A DNA stretch of 64,000 nt, from NCBI GenBank assembly GCA_003163855.1, contig PLRJ01000087.1, positions 12,479-76,478 on the forward strand, read 5' to 3'. This document shows, in pieces, positions 7,470 to 17,942 of the stretch. The position numbers were made by a program, and so were the translations under genes. Under the pieces are notes generated by a model. It ran no database searches. It was not told where the DNA came from and saw nothing but the letters and a program-made list of their open reading frames with translations. This DNA comes from Bryobacterales bacterium (GTDB lineage: Bacteria; Acidobacteriota; Terriglobia; Bryobacterales; Bryobacteraceae). Positions within the stretch are counted from its first letter, which is position 1; every line of letters starts with the position of its first letter.

Positions 7470-10454
7470 TTAGAACTTAAACTTCAAAGCTAACTGAATC
7501 TGGCGCGAAACTCCGAAGCCCAACGTGCTGCCGAAGGTACTCAGAATCTGGCCAAAACTTGACGTGCCCACTACGTTATAAGGTAGAGCGAAGGTCGGGT
7601 GGTTGAAGATGTTGAAAATCTCCGCCCGAAACTCGACGCGGGTTTTTTCGGTGATGGCCGTATCTTTCATCAACGAGACGTCCGCGTCCCAGGCTGAAGG
7701 TCCGTACAGGGTGCCGCGGCCGGCGTTGCCGAAGGTTCCGGCGGCCGGGATGGAGAACGCGGCGGGATTCCAGAACTGGTTAATGGTCTGATTGGCCGGT
7801 ATGGTGCTGACGCCCGCTACGACGTTGGGCCGCTGATTCGTCGTGTCGGCGTTTCCGTAGGTGTTGACGCCGATGAGAGGCAAGTCGGCGATACCGCTGC
7901 GGATGAGCCCCAGCGTGTTCACCTGCCAGCCGCTGATCATCCTGCCGGCGAAACCGTTCGCAGTTCCAAAGAACCTTTGACCTTGGCCAATGGGAAGGTT
8001 GTACAGGAAGGTGAAGGTTGCATTGTGACGGATGTCGTTGGTGCCGGGCCCGCGGTCGCATGAGATGCAGTTCATGTTTTGCGGCAAGGTGGAGTACAAG
8101 CCGTAATCCTGAACGTCATCAATCGACTTGCTGTACGTGTAATTGAAGCTCATGGTGATGCCGGTTGCGAAGCGGCGGTTCAGACTGACTTGCAGGCCAT
8201 CATAAATACTTTGCCCCTCGTCGTTCTCGACCGAGATGTTTCCATACTGCGGATAAGGACGGGCACCCAATGCCGGACTGAACAGGTTCTGGTATGTCTG
8301 GATGCGCAGATTGACGGCGTGATTGCCGACATAAGCGACAGACAGCGCCAGTTTCCCCGGCAGAGCCTGCTTAACGGTGAAGTTCCACTGCTGGGCGTAC
8401 CAGTCAGGATGGTGTTGATTGAATGCGCTGTAAGCGGGCACCGGCGCGGTACCCTCCGTCACGAAAGGCGTAACCGGGTAGGTCAGCGTTGGGATATTTT
8501 GCTGCAACAAAGAAAAGTTTCCTGGGACGGTATTAGTGACAATGCCACTACCCAAGCCAGGAGGGTACTGTTGGTAGAAAATTCCATAGCCGGTGCGGAT
8601 GACGGTGCTTTTCGTCACCTGCCAGGCAAGCGCGACGCGCGGAGAGAAGTTCTTCTTGTTCATCGGGAACCACTGCTGGCCGGGAGGGCCTAGCGTGTAG
8701 GTGGACAGATCGAACGGTTGCGCTTTACCATGAACATCGTAATTTGGAACGCCCAAGTCCCAGCGCAATCCCAAGTCCACGGTGAGACCGGGACGCGCCT
8801 GCCAGGTGTCCTGAACGAATGAACCGACCCACAACTCGCGGATGCCGCTGCCCGGATTGCCGCCACTGAAGGTAGCCTGATAGAGGCTGTCGTTGATAAA
8901 GTTCTGCAGCGACGTGTAGGTCAAGGAGTAGGATGGCTGGCTGTAAGCATTGACCTCGCTCTTCCAGGCGGTCGCTCCGAACTTGACAGTATGCGCGCCG
9001 TGGACCCAACTCATCGAATCGCCGTATTGATACATGGTGCTATTGGTTCGCGAATAGCCACCGTTTCCGGGAGCCACGGTCAAACCAGTAATGTTGACGG
9101 GCGGCAAAGGTTCGGCGGAGTCAATAACGCTGGCCCAGCGCTGCACGCCAATCAACAATTCATTCACCAGCGAAGCACTGAAGATCTTGTCGTAGTGAAA
9201 TGCCGCGTTCGTGGTGGTAATGGGTACGTCTTGATAGTCGTCAAGGCCAAGCTTCGAAGTCGTTACGCCGAACAGCGGCCCATGGACGTAGGAGCTGTTT
9301 TCGTTGTAACGGACGAAAATGTGATCTTTAGGAGTAAAGTTGTGGTCTACTTTGATGCTGCCTGTGTCCTCGCGCACATTAGAGACACCGGTGGTTGTGT
9401 ATTTGGAAACCAGCGGATTCGAGGTTGCCGCCTGCCCGATTGGAAACATGCCCAGCAGGGCTGACAGTTGCGGCGATTGCAGCAACACATCACTGCGCAT
9501 CAGCGCGCTGGGAACCGTGCCCGAGCCGGTGATGCCTATCAACTGACGCGATCCTTCGTAATTTGCAAAAAAGAAGGTCTTGTCCTTGATGATGGGTCCG
9601 CTGAAATTTCCTCCGAAATTGTTGTAGCGGAACTCCGGCATGTGGGTGCCGACAACGTTGAAGAAGTTGCGCGCATCGAAGAAGTCGTTGCGGAAAAAGT
9701 CGAAGGCTGTGCCGTGGAACTGATTGCCGCCACTCTTGGTGACGATGCGCACATCGGAGCCGGCGGCGCGCCCGTACTCGGCGTTGTAATTGCTGGTCTG
9801 CACGCGGAACTCTTCCACCGTGTCCAGGCTGCCGGTTAGCAGGCGCGCTCCGCGCTCGAACCCATTGGCCATGTAGGGCTCGTCCACGCGCGATGCATCG
9901 ACGCCATCGATGGAAAACTGATTGTGCACCGACTGCATACCGTCAAAGGTGGTGTCGGCGATGTAGTTATAGACGGCCACGGCGCCCGGCGTCAGCAGAG
10001 TGAAGCGCGCATAGTCGCGTCCATTGATGGGCAGATCGACAACGCTCTTGTTGCCCATCAACTGGCCATTGGCGGCATCAGGATCGACCACCTCGGCCTT
10101 TCCCGTGACCTCCACCGTCTGGCTCATTTGCCCGGTGGGCAGGGTGAAATTGACGACCAGAGTGCTGGCGACGTTCAGTTGCAAACCCGATTGGACCTCC
10201 GACTCAAAGCCCTTTGCAGACGCTGTGACTTTGTAGGGTCCGATGGGCAGATCGTCGAAAACGTAGTGGCCCTGGCGGTCGGCTTCAACTTCACGCCGTG
10301 AGCCGGTTGATGAGTTCTCAGCAGCTATTTTAGCTCCTGGAATGGAGGCTAACGACGGATCCAGAATCTGGCCTGAAATCCGGCCAGCGGTTTGGGCGTA
10401 CAGAGCGCCGCCCAAGTACGTGCACACAAATATCGTTAAAAGTCTTCGAAGCAT
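7470..10454 (-). CDS. TonB-dependent receptor with N-terminal carboxypeptidase-regulatory-like domain (Oar-like)
   Basis: 994 aa; RISGQILDPSLASIPGAKIAAENSSTGSRREVEADRQGHYVFDDLPIGPYKVTASAKGFE; plug-like region and C-terminal beta-barrel ending in aromatic/charged LKFKF. Confidence 0.85.
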   Translation of the reverse strand: MLRRLLTIFVCTYLGGALYAQTAGRISGQILDPSLASIPGAKIAAENSSTGSRREVEADRQGHYVFDDLPIGPYKVTASAKGFESEVQSGLQLNVASTLVVNFTLPTGQMSQTVEVTGKAEVVDPDAANGQLMGNKSVVDLPINGRDYARFTLLTPGAVAVYNYIADTTFDGMQSVHNQFSIDGVDASRVDEPYMANGFERGARLLTGSLDTVEEFRVQTSNYNAEYGRAAGSDVRIVTKSGGNQFHGTAFDFFRNDFFDARNFFNVVGTHMPEFRYNNFGGNFSGPIIKDKTFFFANYEGSRQLIGITGSGTVPSALMRSDVLLQSPQLSALLGMFPIGQAATSNPLVSKYTTTGVSNVREDTGSIKVDHNFTPKDHIFVRYNENSSYVHGPLFGVTTSKLGLDDYQDVPITTTNAAFHYDKIFSASLVNELLIGVQRWASVIDSAEPLPPVNITGLTVAPGNGGYSRTNSTMYQYGDSMSWVHGAHTVKFGATAWKSEVNAYSQPSYSLTYTSLQNFINDSLYQATFSGGNPGSGIRELWVGSFVQDTWQARPGLTVDLGLRWDLGVPNYDVHGKAQPFDLSTYTLGPPGQQWFPMNKKNFSPRVALAWQVTKSTVIRTGYGIFYQQYPPGLGSGIVTNTVPGNFSLLQQNIPTLTYPVTPFVTEGTAPVPAYSAFNQHHPDWYAQQWNFTVKQALPGKLALSVAYVGNHAVNLRIQTYQNLFSPALGARPYPQYGNISVENDEGQSIYDGLQVSLNRRFATGITMSFNYTYSKSIDDVQDYGLYSTLPQNMNCISCDRGPGTNDIRHNATFTFLYNLPIGQGQRFFGTANGFAGRMISGWQVNTLGLIRSGIADLPLIGVNTYGNADTTNQRPNVVAGVSTIPANQTINQFWNPAAFSIPAAGTFGNAGRGTLYGPSAWDADVSLMKDTAITEKTRVEFRAEIFNIFNHPTFALPYNVVGTSSFGQILSTFGSTLGFGVSRQIQLALKFKF

Positions 10455-10603
10455 AATTCTCCCTGTTAGCGAGTAATTGAAAGATGCAACGACGTGGTTT
10501 AAGGTAGTGTACCCCGATTAGCGGGTCCTGATCTACCGGGTTGTCATCTTTTTTTCCAGGGAGCCGTCACTTGATCATCGGCGGCTGCCACGGAACCTTC
10601 GGC

Positions 10604-11108
10604 TTAAGCACCGAAATGAACCGTGGGGACGACCGACATGCCAGGCCGTAAATCCTTGAGCCCGTCCTGATTCTTGTCGAAGCGGATTCGCACCCCTAGC
10701 CTCTGGACCATTCCGGCGGCAGCGCGCTGGAGCGGTCTCCGGTGGCGGCTGGAAGGCTTTCGACAAATCCATTAAAGGTCTTGTCCAACGCATCCACCTT
10801 CACACTAACCGGCTGGCCGGTGCGGATCCTCTTTAACTGCTGGCCGGCAATTGGCGCGGGCCATTCTGCATGGTTTGGTCGAGCTTGAACTGCTGCTCAT
10901 CCATCTGCGCCTGACGCTGCTCAACGATCTTGGCAGCGGCGGTCACGTTCTCCTTTTGCGCGGCGACGGAGGAGGCTTGTGCTTTAGCGGCAGCGTTGTA
11001 TTGGTCATGCAACTGCGACGAATCGCTGGCATGATCGTGCTGCGCGGCTGCCAGAGCCGCATCGGTATTAGTCAATTCAGCATTCGATGGCGACTTTCCT
11101 AGCGACAA
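10604..11108 (-). pseudogene. Degraded HlyD/EmrA-family membrane fusion protein
   Basis: Three in-order fragments in different frames: coiled-coil hairpin (AQHDHASDSSQLHDQYNAAAKAQASSVAAQKENVTAAAKIVEQRQAQMDEQQFKLDQTMQNG), then RTGQPVSVKVDALDKTFNGFVESLPAATGDRSSALPPE, then VQRLGVRIRFDKNQDGLKDLRPGMSVVPTVHFGA*. Lipoyl/barrel segment missing between pieces. Confidence 0.75.
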
Positions 11109-11240
11109 GAGAATTAGAGGTAGCGGGCTAAACGATTGGTCCCATTACGCGGATACTCTCTCCAGCAAGCTTGACTACACGAGTACTTTTTACAAGGCCT
11201 CGGCGGGAGAAGTTCATACTTTCCGAGTAATCCCCCTGGT

Positions 11241-14200
11241 TCATGGCGCGAAGTATCCGTACGCATCGAGTGTCAGCACAGTGGGATTCAGCGCGAAGAA
11301 ATTTATCGAACCGGTTGTTGTGCCCACCACAGCCGTATTCGAAGTGACTGAGCCGTCGTTGGCGTTCAGCGTGGAAACGTTTGGCATCGGTGTAGCGCCC
11401 GGCCAGAGAATGAGGTGGCCAAACGCGGCTGGCGGAGTGACGGTGGCGTCCAGCAGCAGCGCCTGGGCTGTCGCGGGGATGCCGGTGGAAGAAGCGGGTG
11501 CGGGTAATGTGACGGCACCGCTGACGTCAGTGGCGCCGCTGTTGTACAGGCGTACCGGCGTTACCGGGTACAGTGAGAGGCCGCCTGTGCCGGGCGGCGC
11601 CCAATAGCCGTTGATATCAATAAGCAGATTGGTTGGGCCGGTGGAGACGACGGAAATACTGCCGCTGGTTCCCGCGCCGACAATGGCGGCGTTGGCGGTG
11701 ACGTTGGTAGCGGTGTTGAGCGTGGAGGTTGCGGGCTGCGCCTGCCCCGCTGGCCACGCGATGATATCTCCTAACGTACCGGTTGGCACCACAGTCAGAT
11801 TGAGCGAGTAGGCCTGAGCGGTGGCTGGAATTCCCGCCATGGACTGGATGGCGAAGGTTTGGACTTGTCCAGCGGCCAAAGCGCTGCCGTTGCGCGTGTC
11901 GAAAAGCCGCGCCGGAGTGATGGGATAGAAAGTGAGGCCGGCCGAGTTACTGGCAGGCACAAAATAGCCATTCACATCGATAATCACGTTGGTTGTGTTT
12001 GAAGCCGCTACGGTAATGGCTCCGCCCGTACCCGCCAGCACGATCGCAGCCTGCGCCTTGACGCGTCCATCGGAACTAAGCAGCGGGAAGGAAGGCGCTG
12101 TTGCGCCGGTGGGATAGACGGTGAGCGATGACAACGTTCCCGAGGGGACTACCGTGACATTAAGTGAATAAGCGAGCGCGCCTGAAGGGATGGCGCTGTC
12201 GGCGGTGGGTATGACAAAGCTTCTGGTTGTTCCGGCGCTAATGCTGGGTCCGCCGAATGCTCCGGTGGCATTGCGCGTGTCTACCACGCGCAGAGGAGCG
12301 ACCGGCACAAAGCGCATGGCTGCGGTTGAACTGCCTGAACCCCCGCCCGCGGAAGTGCTTGCGGTCAGGTTGAGCGAGAACGAAGCGGTAGCGGTGAGGC
12401 CAGCAGAGGTTCCGGTTAACGTGATGGGGTACTGGCCCGGGGTGGCGCTGGCGGATGCAGTGACCGTGAGGGTGACGGAGGTGGAACTTGAGGCTGAGAA
12501 GACGCCGGTGACGTTGGCGGGTAAGCCGGCAGAACTGATGCTGACAGTGCCGGTAAAACCGTTCAGCGGAGTGATGGTGATGGCCAGAGATGAACTTGCA
12601 TTCTGGGCGACGTTGAGTGACGCGGCGGCTGGAGTGATGCTGAAGGATGGTGCGGCGGTTGCGCGGTTGAAGATACCGACTTCAGCAAATTGCATGCGAT
12701 AGGCGCCGCTGTCGTTTGCATTAGCCGTTAGATGGAGTCCGTTGATGCGGACATAGCGCGCGTTCTGGGCGGCGAGCGCCACCACGACATGGGCAGTTGG
12801 CGCCGAACTGACTGAGCCTGTGGCCACAACGGTCCAACTGGCGCCATCGTTGGAAACGGCGACGTTATAGCTGGACGGAAAACCTTGGCCGGCGTTGCCC
12901 GCATCGCTTCTGGGCCACAGGTCAACTTCGTTAAAGGGCATAGATGTGCCCAGGTCGAGTTCGTAATACTCGGTATGATCGCCAGTGAGCTTGGAGCTGG
13001 ACGACCAGCCGAGAGTGGACGCCTGACTAGTGGTCTGACCGTCGTTGGCATAGCCGGCCCACCAATCGGTATTGCCGATGTCGCTGGAGACAATGGGCGC
13101 CCCCAGCAGCGCCAGATCGGGCGCCGGCGGGTTGGCGCCTCCGAAGGTGAGGCTATAGGAGTGGCCCGCAATGGTGGACGCGGTGACGGTGGCGGTGCTG
13201 CCGGTTACCTGGTTAGCGGTGGATGCTGTATCAGTGATGGTGATGGTTGCGCCAGGCCACGGCTGGGCGACGGTTAGTGGCCGGCCAACGGCGCTGACAA
13301 TGGTAGTTGGCTGGATAATGCCGCCGGAGACGGCGCTTGAAACAGTAAAGCCACCGACGGCTGCCATATTGCTGAAAGAAGCGTTGCGTGCCAATGGCCA
13401 GGCCGGGAACAAACGCAGCGTGCCGTCGTAACTGGAAAGGAGCATCCCGTTCACCGTTTCAATGGAGCCGGCAGTCTCCGCCCCGCCGCCGTTCTGGCTA
13501 ACGGTTCCGTTGGCGCGCATTAAAGCGGGCTCTCCAAGGCGGCCTGCCACACTGGCTTGCAGGCGGCTGAAAATATCGGGCAGTCCGGCGCGGGCGGCAG
13601 CCGGGTAAATCCAGCCGAAAGAATTGCCCTGATACCAGATGCTGGCGTTGTCACCCAGATCGTAGATGGTGTTTTGCAGTGTCAGTAAGGTTGTGGCGGA
13701 CGACCCGAGTCCCAGCACCGGGGACCAAACCGCGCCATTTACAGGATTCGCATCGCCGCCGTAAAAGCCAGGGGCATCCTGTGTCGACTTAAAGTCGGTA
13801 TGGCCGTTGTAGGTGAACGTCGGAAGGGGCGCCAAGCCGGCCAATTCGGTTTTCCAAAGTGCCAAATCAGACGCGGCCGAGGTTACCGCTCCTGACTCGT
13901 TCATGTCGATGAGCGCGGCATAGAGTGCGCGCAGATTCGACAAGTCTCCCATGGCATTCAGACTATAGGACGAGCCTTCGTTCTGAGCGCTGTTGATGTC
14001 GTTGTAGTAACCGTTTTCATAGACCAGGTGCTGGTCCCACCAATGGGCGGTTGCCAGCAGCCACAGATAGGCGGTTTGACTGGCCCAGGTCGAGTTGCGG
14101 GTGTAGTTCCACTGGTTGACCAAAACGGTTGCCAGCCAGGCGGCGTCCCCATTCATGCCCCAGGTGGTGTCGAGCTGGTTCTGCCCGCCGGGACCGAAGG

Positions 14201-15428
14201 CAACCTCGGAGAAAGCTCCGTCGGAGCCGCTGCTGTTACCCGCATTGGAATAGGCTGTCGAAAGATATTGATTGAGTGCGGCATCATAGGGTGCGGCGAG
14301 TTCAGGATGGTTGGCGGAGAAGACGCCGAGGTAGGTATTTTCAATGTTGTAGTCGGCGGTCCAGGTGCCGCCCCACAGAGGGTCGTCTTCGGTCTGGATG
14401 GCCTGCATTCCTGGCATTTCCTGGCCCGTTCGATTGGAACACGCTAACAAATACAAGGAGGTGTACCAGTACTGTTCCACGGGGCCGCCGCCTAAATCCA
14501 CGGTCGCGCCCGCCAGCCAAAACGTCTGCCACCATGCCAAATGCGCGCTATAAAGCGTGCTGATGGAACTGTCGGTTTGACTGTTTGCCAGATTCAGCGC
14601 ATCGTTCAGATAGGTGGTGGAGTTGTGCCCGCCACCCACTCCCACCACGATGTTGACGGTTGTGTTGGACGGTACGCTGAAGCTGCTTTCAACGGCGGAA
14701 CCGCTTACCACTGAAGTTGTGACTGAGGCAGCGTCCACCACCCGCGTAGCGAGCGCGACGCTGGCCACCCAGGGGTTGCCGGAAACCGCCGTCGTGCGCG
14801 TCACGTAGCCGGTGAGGCTCTGGACACCGGAAGTAACGGGCAGACTGTCATTGGTGCCCACTGAGCCCGCTTGCGTGACGATGGAAATTCCTGAGATCGT
14901 CGCCGAACCGCTGTTGGTGATTTGAATCAGCAGCAGATTGGAGGTGGCAGCTACCAGGGAGCGGATTTGCACCTGTTGAATGCCTTCCGAAAAGCTGGAC
15001 CGCACTTGCGCAAGACCGGGATCCTGAGCCTGCTGATAGCTGGCTCCCGCATCAAAGCCAGGCGTGTTGATTGTGACCGAGCCGACTACCTTCGGCGCAC
15101 TGGCGTTCCAGAAATCGGTTGTGGTGATGGTGTAGGTCTGGGACGCGGCGGTGCCTCCGATGGCCGCTGTAACGCCGCCGTTACCCATGAATGGTCCATC
15201 GGGAATGTTGAGATTGTTACCGGTGACGTTGACGCCCGGCGTCTGCGTTGGCGGCGAATTCAGGATGGAGACATTCCTTGCCAGGATTGGCTGCACAGAA
15301 GCCCATGTGCCCGTATCGGTAGCTGATGCGGGTGTGGCCAGAAAACCGGCTGCTGCCAGCCAGGCTGTGAAGAATTTCAGGCGCGCTGAAGCACCGGGGC
15401 CGCAGGTGCGCAAGTTTGAGTTGGGCAT
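11241..15428 (-). CDS. Large secreted glycoside hydrolase-like protein (six-hairpin/GH95-like) with discoidin-like domain, Ig-like domain and three C-terminal ~130 aa repeats
   Basis: 1395 aa; signal peptide; EDDPLWGGTWTADYNIENTYLGVFSANHPELAAPY; discoidin-like NEVDLWPRSDAGNAGQGFPSSYNVAVSNDGASWTVVA; repeats starting RFVPVAPLRVVDTRN, LTFYPITPARLFDTRN, LSLYPVTPVRLYNSG. Confidence 0.75.
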   Translation of the reverse strand: MPNSNLRTCGPGASARLKFFTAWLAAAGFLATPASATDTGTWASVQPILARNVSILNSPPTQTPGVNVTGNNLNIPDGPFMGNGGVTAAIGGTAASQTYTITTTDFWNASAPKVVGSVTINTPGFDAGASYQQAQDPGLAQVRSSFSEGIQQVQIRSLVAATSNLLLIQITNSGSATISGISIVTQAGSVGTNDSLPVTSGVQSLTGYVTRTTAVSGNPWVASVALATRVVDAASVTTSVVSGSAVESSFSVPSNTTVNIVVGVGGGHNSTTYLNDALNLANSQTDSSISTLYSAHLAWWQTFWLAGATVDLGGGPVEQYWYTSLYLLACSNRTGQEMPGMQAIQTEDDPLWGGTWTADYNIENTYLGVFSANHPELAAPYDAALNQYLSTAYSNAGNSSGSDGAFSEVAFGPGGQNQLDTTWGMNGDAAWLATVLVNQWNYTRNSTWASQTAYLWLLATAHWWDQHLVYENGYYNDINSAQNEGSSYSLNAMGDLSNLRALYAALIDMNESGAVTSAASDLALWKTELAGLAPLPTFTYNGHTDFKSTQDAPGFYGGDANPVNGAVWSPVLGLGSSATTLLTLQNTIYDLGDNASIWYQGNSFGWIYPAAARAGLPDIFSRLQASVAGRLGEPALMRANGTVSQNGGGAETAGSIETVNGMLLSSYDGTLRLFPAWPLARNASFSNMAAVGGFTVSSAVSGGIIQPTTIVSAVGRPLTVAQPWPGATITITDTASTANQVTGSTATVTASTIAGHSYSLTFGGANPPAPDLALLGAPIVSSDIGNTDWWAGYANDGQTTSQASTLGWSSSSKLTGDHTEYYELDLGTSMPFNEVDLWPRSDAGNAGQGFPSSYNVAVSNDGASWTVVATGSVSSAPTAHVVVALAAQNARYVRINGLHLTANANDSGAYRMQFAEVGIFNRATAAPSFSITPAAASLNVAQNASSSLAITITPLNGFTGTVSISSAGLPANVTGVFSASSSTSVTLTVTASASATPGQYPITLTGTSAGLTATASFSLNLTASTSAGGGSGSSTAAMRFVPVAPLRVVDTRNATGAFGGPSISAGTTRSFVIPTADSAIPSGALAYSLNVTVVPSGTLSSLTVYPTGATAPSFPLLSSDGRVKAQAAIVLAGTGGAITVAASNTTNVIIDVNGYFVPASNSAGLTFYPITPARLFDTRNGSALAAGQVQTFAIQSMAGIPATAQAYSLNLTVVPTGTLGDIIAWPAGQAQPATSTLNTATNVTANAAIVGAGTSGSISVVSTGPTNLLIDINGYWAPPGTGGLSLYPVTPVRLYNSGATDVSGAVTLPAPASSTGIPATAQALLLDATVTPPAAFGHLILWPGATPMPNVSTLNANDGSVTSNTAVVGTTTGSINFFALNPTVLTLDAYGYFAP

Positions 15429-15612
15429 TACAGTGAAAGGATTCCGATGTCTGAGATAACCAAGGCAGGCCGAAGCACTCTTTCAACGCTAACGGGCGCT
15501 GCCTCTTGCCGTCAACGACTTAGGCTGGTGGTGTTTATGGCGATGGGTTATAGAACTGATTGCTTTTGGACAGTACTCTCAGCGGATTTTGTATTCGGGG
15601 GGAGCGGCGTGA

Positions 15613-16827
15613 TCAGCCGTTAGCGCTCTTGCGATGGTACGGATTTGTCATGTACCCCTTAGCCTCAGAAGCCGCCTCCGATTTTGGGGCCGTGCGCACG
15701 GTTTCCCGATACGCTTGAATCGCATCCTCATGCTTCCCCTGCAAATCGTAGACCTGGCCCAAGCGCAGCCATGCCAGGACAGCCGTATTGAGATCGAGCG
15801 CCCCGGACTTACTCGTCACCTGCTGCAGGTTTCGCAGCGCCGGAGCCAAATCGCCATACCAGAACTGCAGATTAGCCTTGGTGTATTGAATTTTTTCCGG
15901 CGGAATGTCGGTGTACCCAGGTGATTTGTTCGCTTGCAGGTTTTCCATTTCGGCAAGAACCTGCAGCGCGGCCTTTTCATTGCCGGCGTCGCTGTACATT
16001 TGCACTTCCTCAAAGCGGAAGAGGTAATTGCGGGGGAAGCGTGCCGCCAAGTCCTTTAAGAGCGGAATCGCCTTCTGCGGATCCTTCTCGCGGCGGTAGA
16101 TGACTGCCAGCATCACTTCGGCGTCGTAGCGATTGCGAGTTCCGTGGGCGAGTACCTCCTCCATTTCGCGAATGCCGCGCGCCCGGTCGCCGGTAAAGCC
16201 ACCCATAGCACCGATGGCACGCAGATAAAACGGCAGTGAACCAACAATATAATGATCCAGGCCAATAACGAAGTACGCATCCACCTGTTTCGGATCAATC
16301 TGCAAAATCCGCTCCGTCTCGCGGCGGGCTGCTGTCGCTTCCTTCAACGAATCGATCCATGATTTTTCGACCAGAAACAGGTAATTGGACTTTAAGCCGT
16401 GCGCCGCAGCCAGCGCGAAGAGCGCTTCGATATCTTTGGGATTCTTCTGCAACTCGGCGTCGCTAAGGCTGATGCTCTGCTGAATGCAATCCAGAAAACG
16501 CTGCTTTTCTTCGGCCGAAATCTCCATTTTTGGCCGACGTAGAAAAGGGTTGTTGCCGCTGACCATCTGGCTTTCCATCGCTCCGTCACGCAGCATTTCA
16601 CGGAACAGTAACGTTTGGGCGATGTGGTTGTAGTTCTGCGGATTTTTGGGATCGGCCTTCAGCTCAGCCTGGAAATAGGTCAGGGCCTGGTCGAACTCGT
16701 TATTGTAGATGTGCGTATAGCCGGGATCAACCGCCGGCCCATCAGCATAAATCGATGTTGCCAGCAGCAAAAGGATGGCAAAACGGTCAAACTGCAAGCG
16801 CCTGCTCCAGGCGGGCCAGCGCCGCAC
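15613..16827 (-). CDS. Secreted TPR-repeat protein
   Basis: 404 aa; signal-like N-terminus, TPR-like segments (YNNEFDQALTYFQAELKADPKNPQNYNHIAQTLL; LRLGQVYDLQGKHEDAIQAYRETVRTAP). Confidence 0.75.
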   Translation of the reverse strand: MRRWPAWSRRLQFDRFAILLLLATSIYADGPAVDPGYTHIYNNEFDQALTYFQAELKADPKNPQNYNHIAQTLLFREMLRDGAMESQMVSGNNPFLRRPKMEISAEEKQRFLDCIQQSISLSDAELQKNPKDIEALFALAAAHGLKSNYLFLVEKSWIDSLKEATAARRETERILQIDPKQVDAYFVIGLDHYIVGSLPFYLRAIGAMGGFTGDRARGIREMEEVLAHGTRNRYDAEVMLAVIYRREKDPQKAIPLLKDLAARFPRNYLFRFEEVQMYSDAGNEKAALQVLAEMENLQANKSPGYTDIPPEKIQYTKANLQFWYGDLAPALRNLQQVTSKSGALDLNTAVLAWLRLGQVYDLQGKHEDAIQAYRETVRTAPKSEAASEAKGYMTNPYHRKSANG

Positions 16828-17872
16828 GAGCGGTGGACGCCACTAACTCGTTGTCATGCGCGCTCAATTTTTGTAATGGTTCTTTCATTTCGACCTTTCC
16901 CGAATTGCCAAGCGCCACTGCGACATTGCGCAGAAATCCTTCGTACTTGGTCCGCCAGACCGGCGAGCGGCGAAAAATTCGGCGGAAGTCCCCTTCACTA
17001 AAGTACGCCAGCTCGGCCAGATGCGGAGCAAAAGAGAGCGGCTGAAACGCCAGTTCTTCGGTTGTGGCCGCGCGCCGGTTCCAGGGGCAGACATCCTGGC
17101 AGATGTCGCAGCCAAAGATGTGATTCGCCGTCGCGCTTTGCGTTTCCTCGGGTGCGACGCCACGTTTTTCTATGGTCAGGTAGGAAAGGCATAGGCGCGA
17201 ATCCAAAGCCCACCCGCCATTTGCCGCCGGGCGTATGGCGTCTGTAGGACAAGCGTCGATACAGCGCGTGCATGTTCCGCAACGGGGCGGCGCCGCGGTA
17301 TCGGTGTCTAAAGAGATGGACAATAGCAATTCCGCCAACAAGAACCACGACCCTGCCTGCTGATTGATCAGGCAGGTATTCTTGCCTATCCAGCCAAGTC
17401 CCGCCGCCTGGGCGTAGCTGCGCTCCAGCAGCGGCGCCGTATCTACGCAGATCTTCCATTCAAAAGGCAGCGCCTGTTCCTGGCGAATCAGATGGAGCAG
17501 CTTTTCAACGGCTTCCCGCAAAACGTCATGATAATCACGGCCCCACGCATAGCGCGCTATCCAGCCGCGTTCCTTGTCCTGAAAAGCTGTCGAGTAAGGG
17601 TTGGAAGTGTTGTAAAGCTTTCCCAGGCAGACGATGCATTTGGCTGACGGAAGCAGGTTTCTAGGATCAGCGCGTAAGTCGCCGCGTCGATCCGTCAGGT
17701 AAGACATCTCCGCGGCGAAGCCCGCCTCGCGCCACTGCTGGAAGCGCTGGAAATCGTCTGACAAAGGCTCCGCTGCCGCGATGCCGGAGATTTCAAAGCC
17801 AGCGGCACGCGCAAGTTCCTTCACCTTTGCCGAAGTTAGTGGCATCCCTTCCATTCTGACGCCTGGAGCCAT
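16787..17872 (-). CDS. queG: Epoxyqueuosine reductase
   Basis: 361 aa; two ferredoxin-like Cys clusters CGTCTRCIDACPTDAI and CDICQDVCPWNR plus GLGWIGKNTCLI, typical of QueG. Confidence 0.92.
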   Translation of the reverse strand: MAPGVRMEGMPLTSAKVKELARAAGFEISGIAAAEPLSDDFQRFQQWREAGFAAEMSYLTDRRGDLRADPRNLLPSAKCIVCLGKLYNTSNPYSTAFQDKERGWIARYAWGRDYHDVLREAVEKLLHLIRQEQALPFEWKICVDTAPLLERSYAQAAGLGWIGKNTCLINQQAGSWFLLAELLLSISLDTDTAAPPRCGTCTRCIDACPTDAIRPAANGGWALDSRLCLSYLTIEKRGVAPEETQSATANHIFGCDICQDVCPWNRRAATTEELAFQPLSFAPHLAELAYFSEGDFRRIFRRSPVWRTKYEGFLRNVAVALGNSGKVEMKEPLQKLSAHDNELVASTARAALARLEQALAV

Positions 17873-17942
17873 AAAGCGCTGATGGGAATTCTCAGCTACC
17901 TTGAGGCTCAGACTTATCGCATAAGCCTGCTAGAATACATGT

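Noticed and set aside
8079-10301. Plus-strand ORFs 8079..8693, 8991..9464, 9468..9839, 9924..10301
   Set aside because: Antisense shadows of the 994 aa TonB receptor; no recognisable protein features.
11281-15459. Plus-strand ORFs within the 1395 aa glycosidase-like gene (e.g. 12190..12702, 14028..14447, 14922..15326)
   Set aside because: Shadow ORFs from low-complexity Ala/Thr/Val-rich coding sequence in a high-GC genome.
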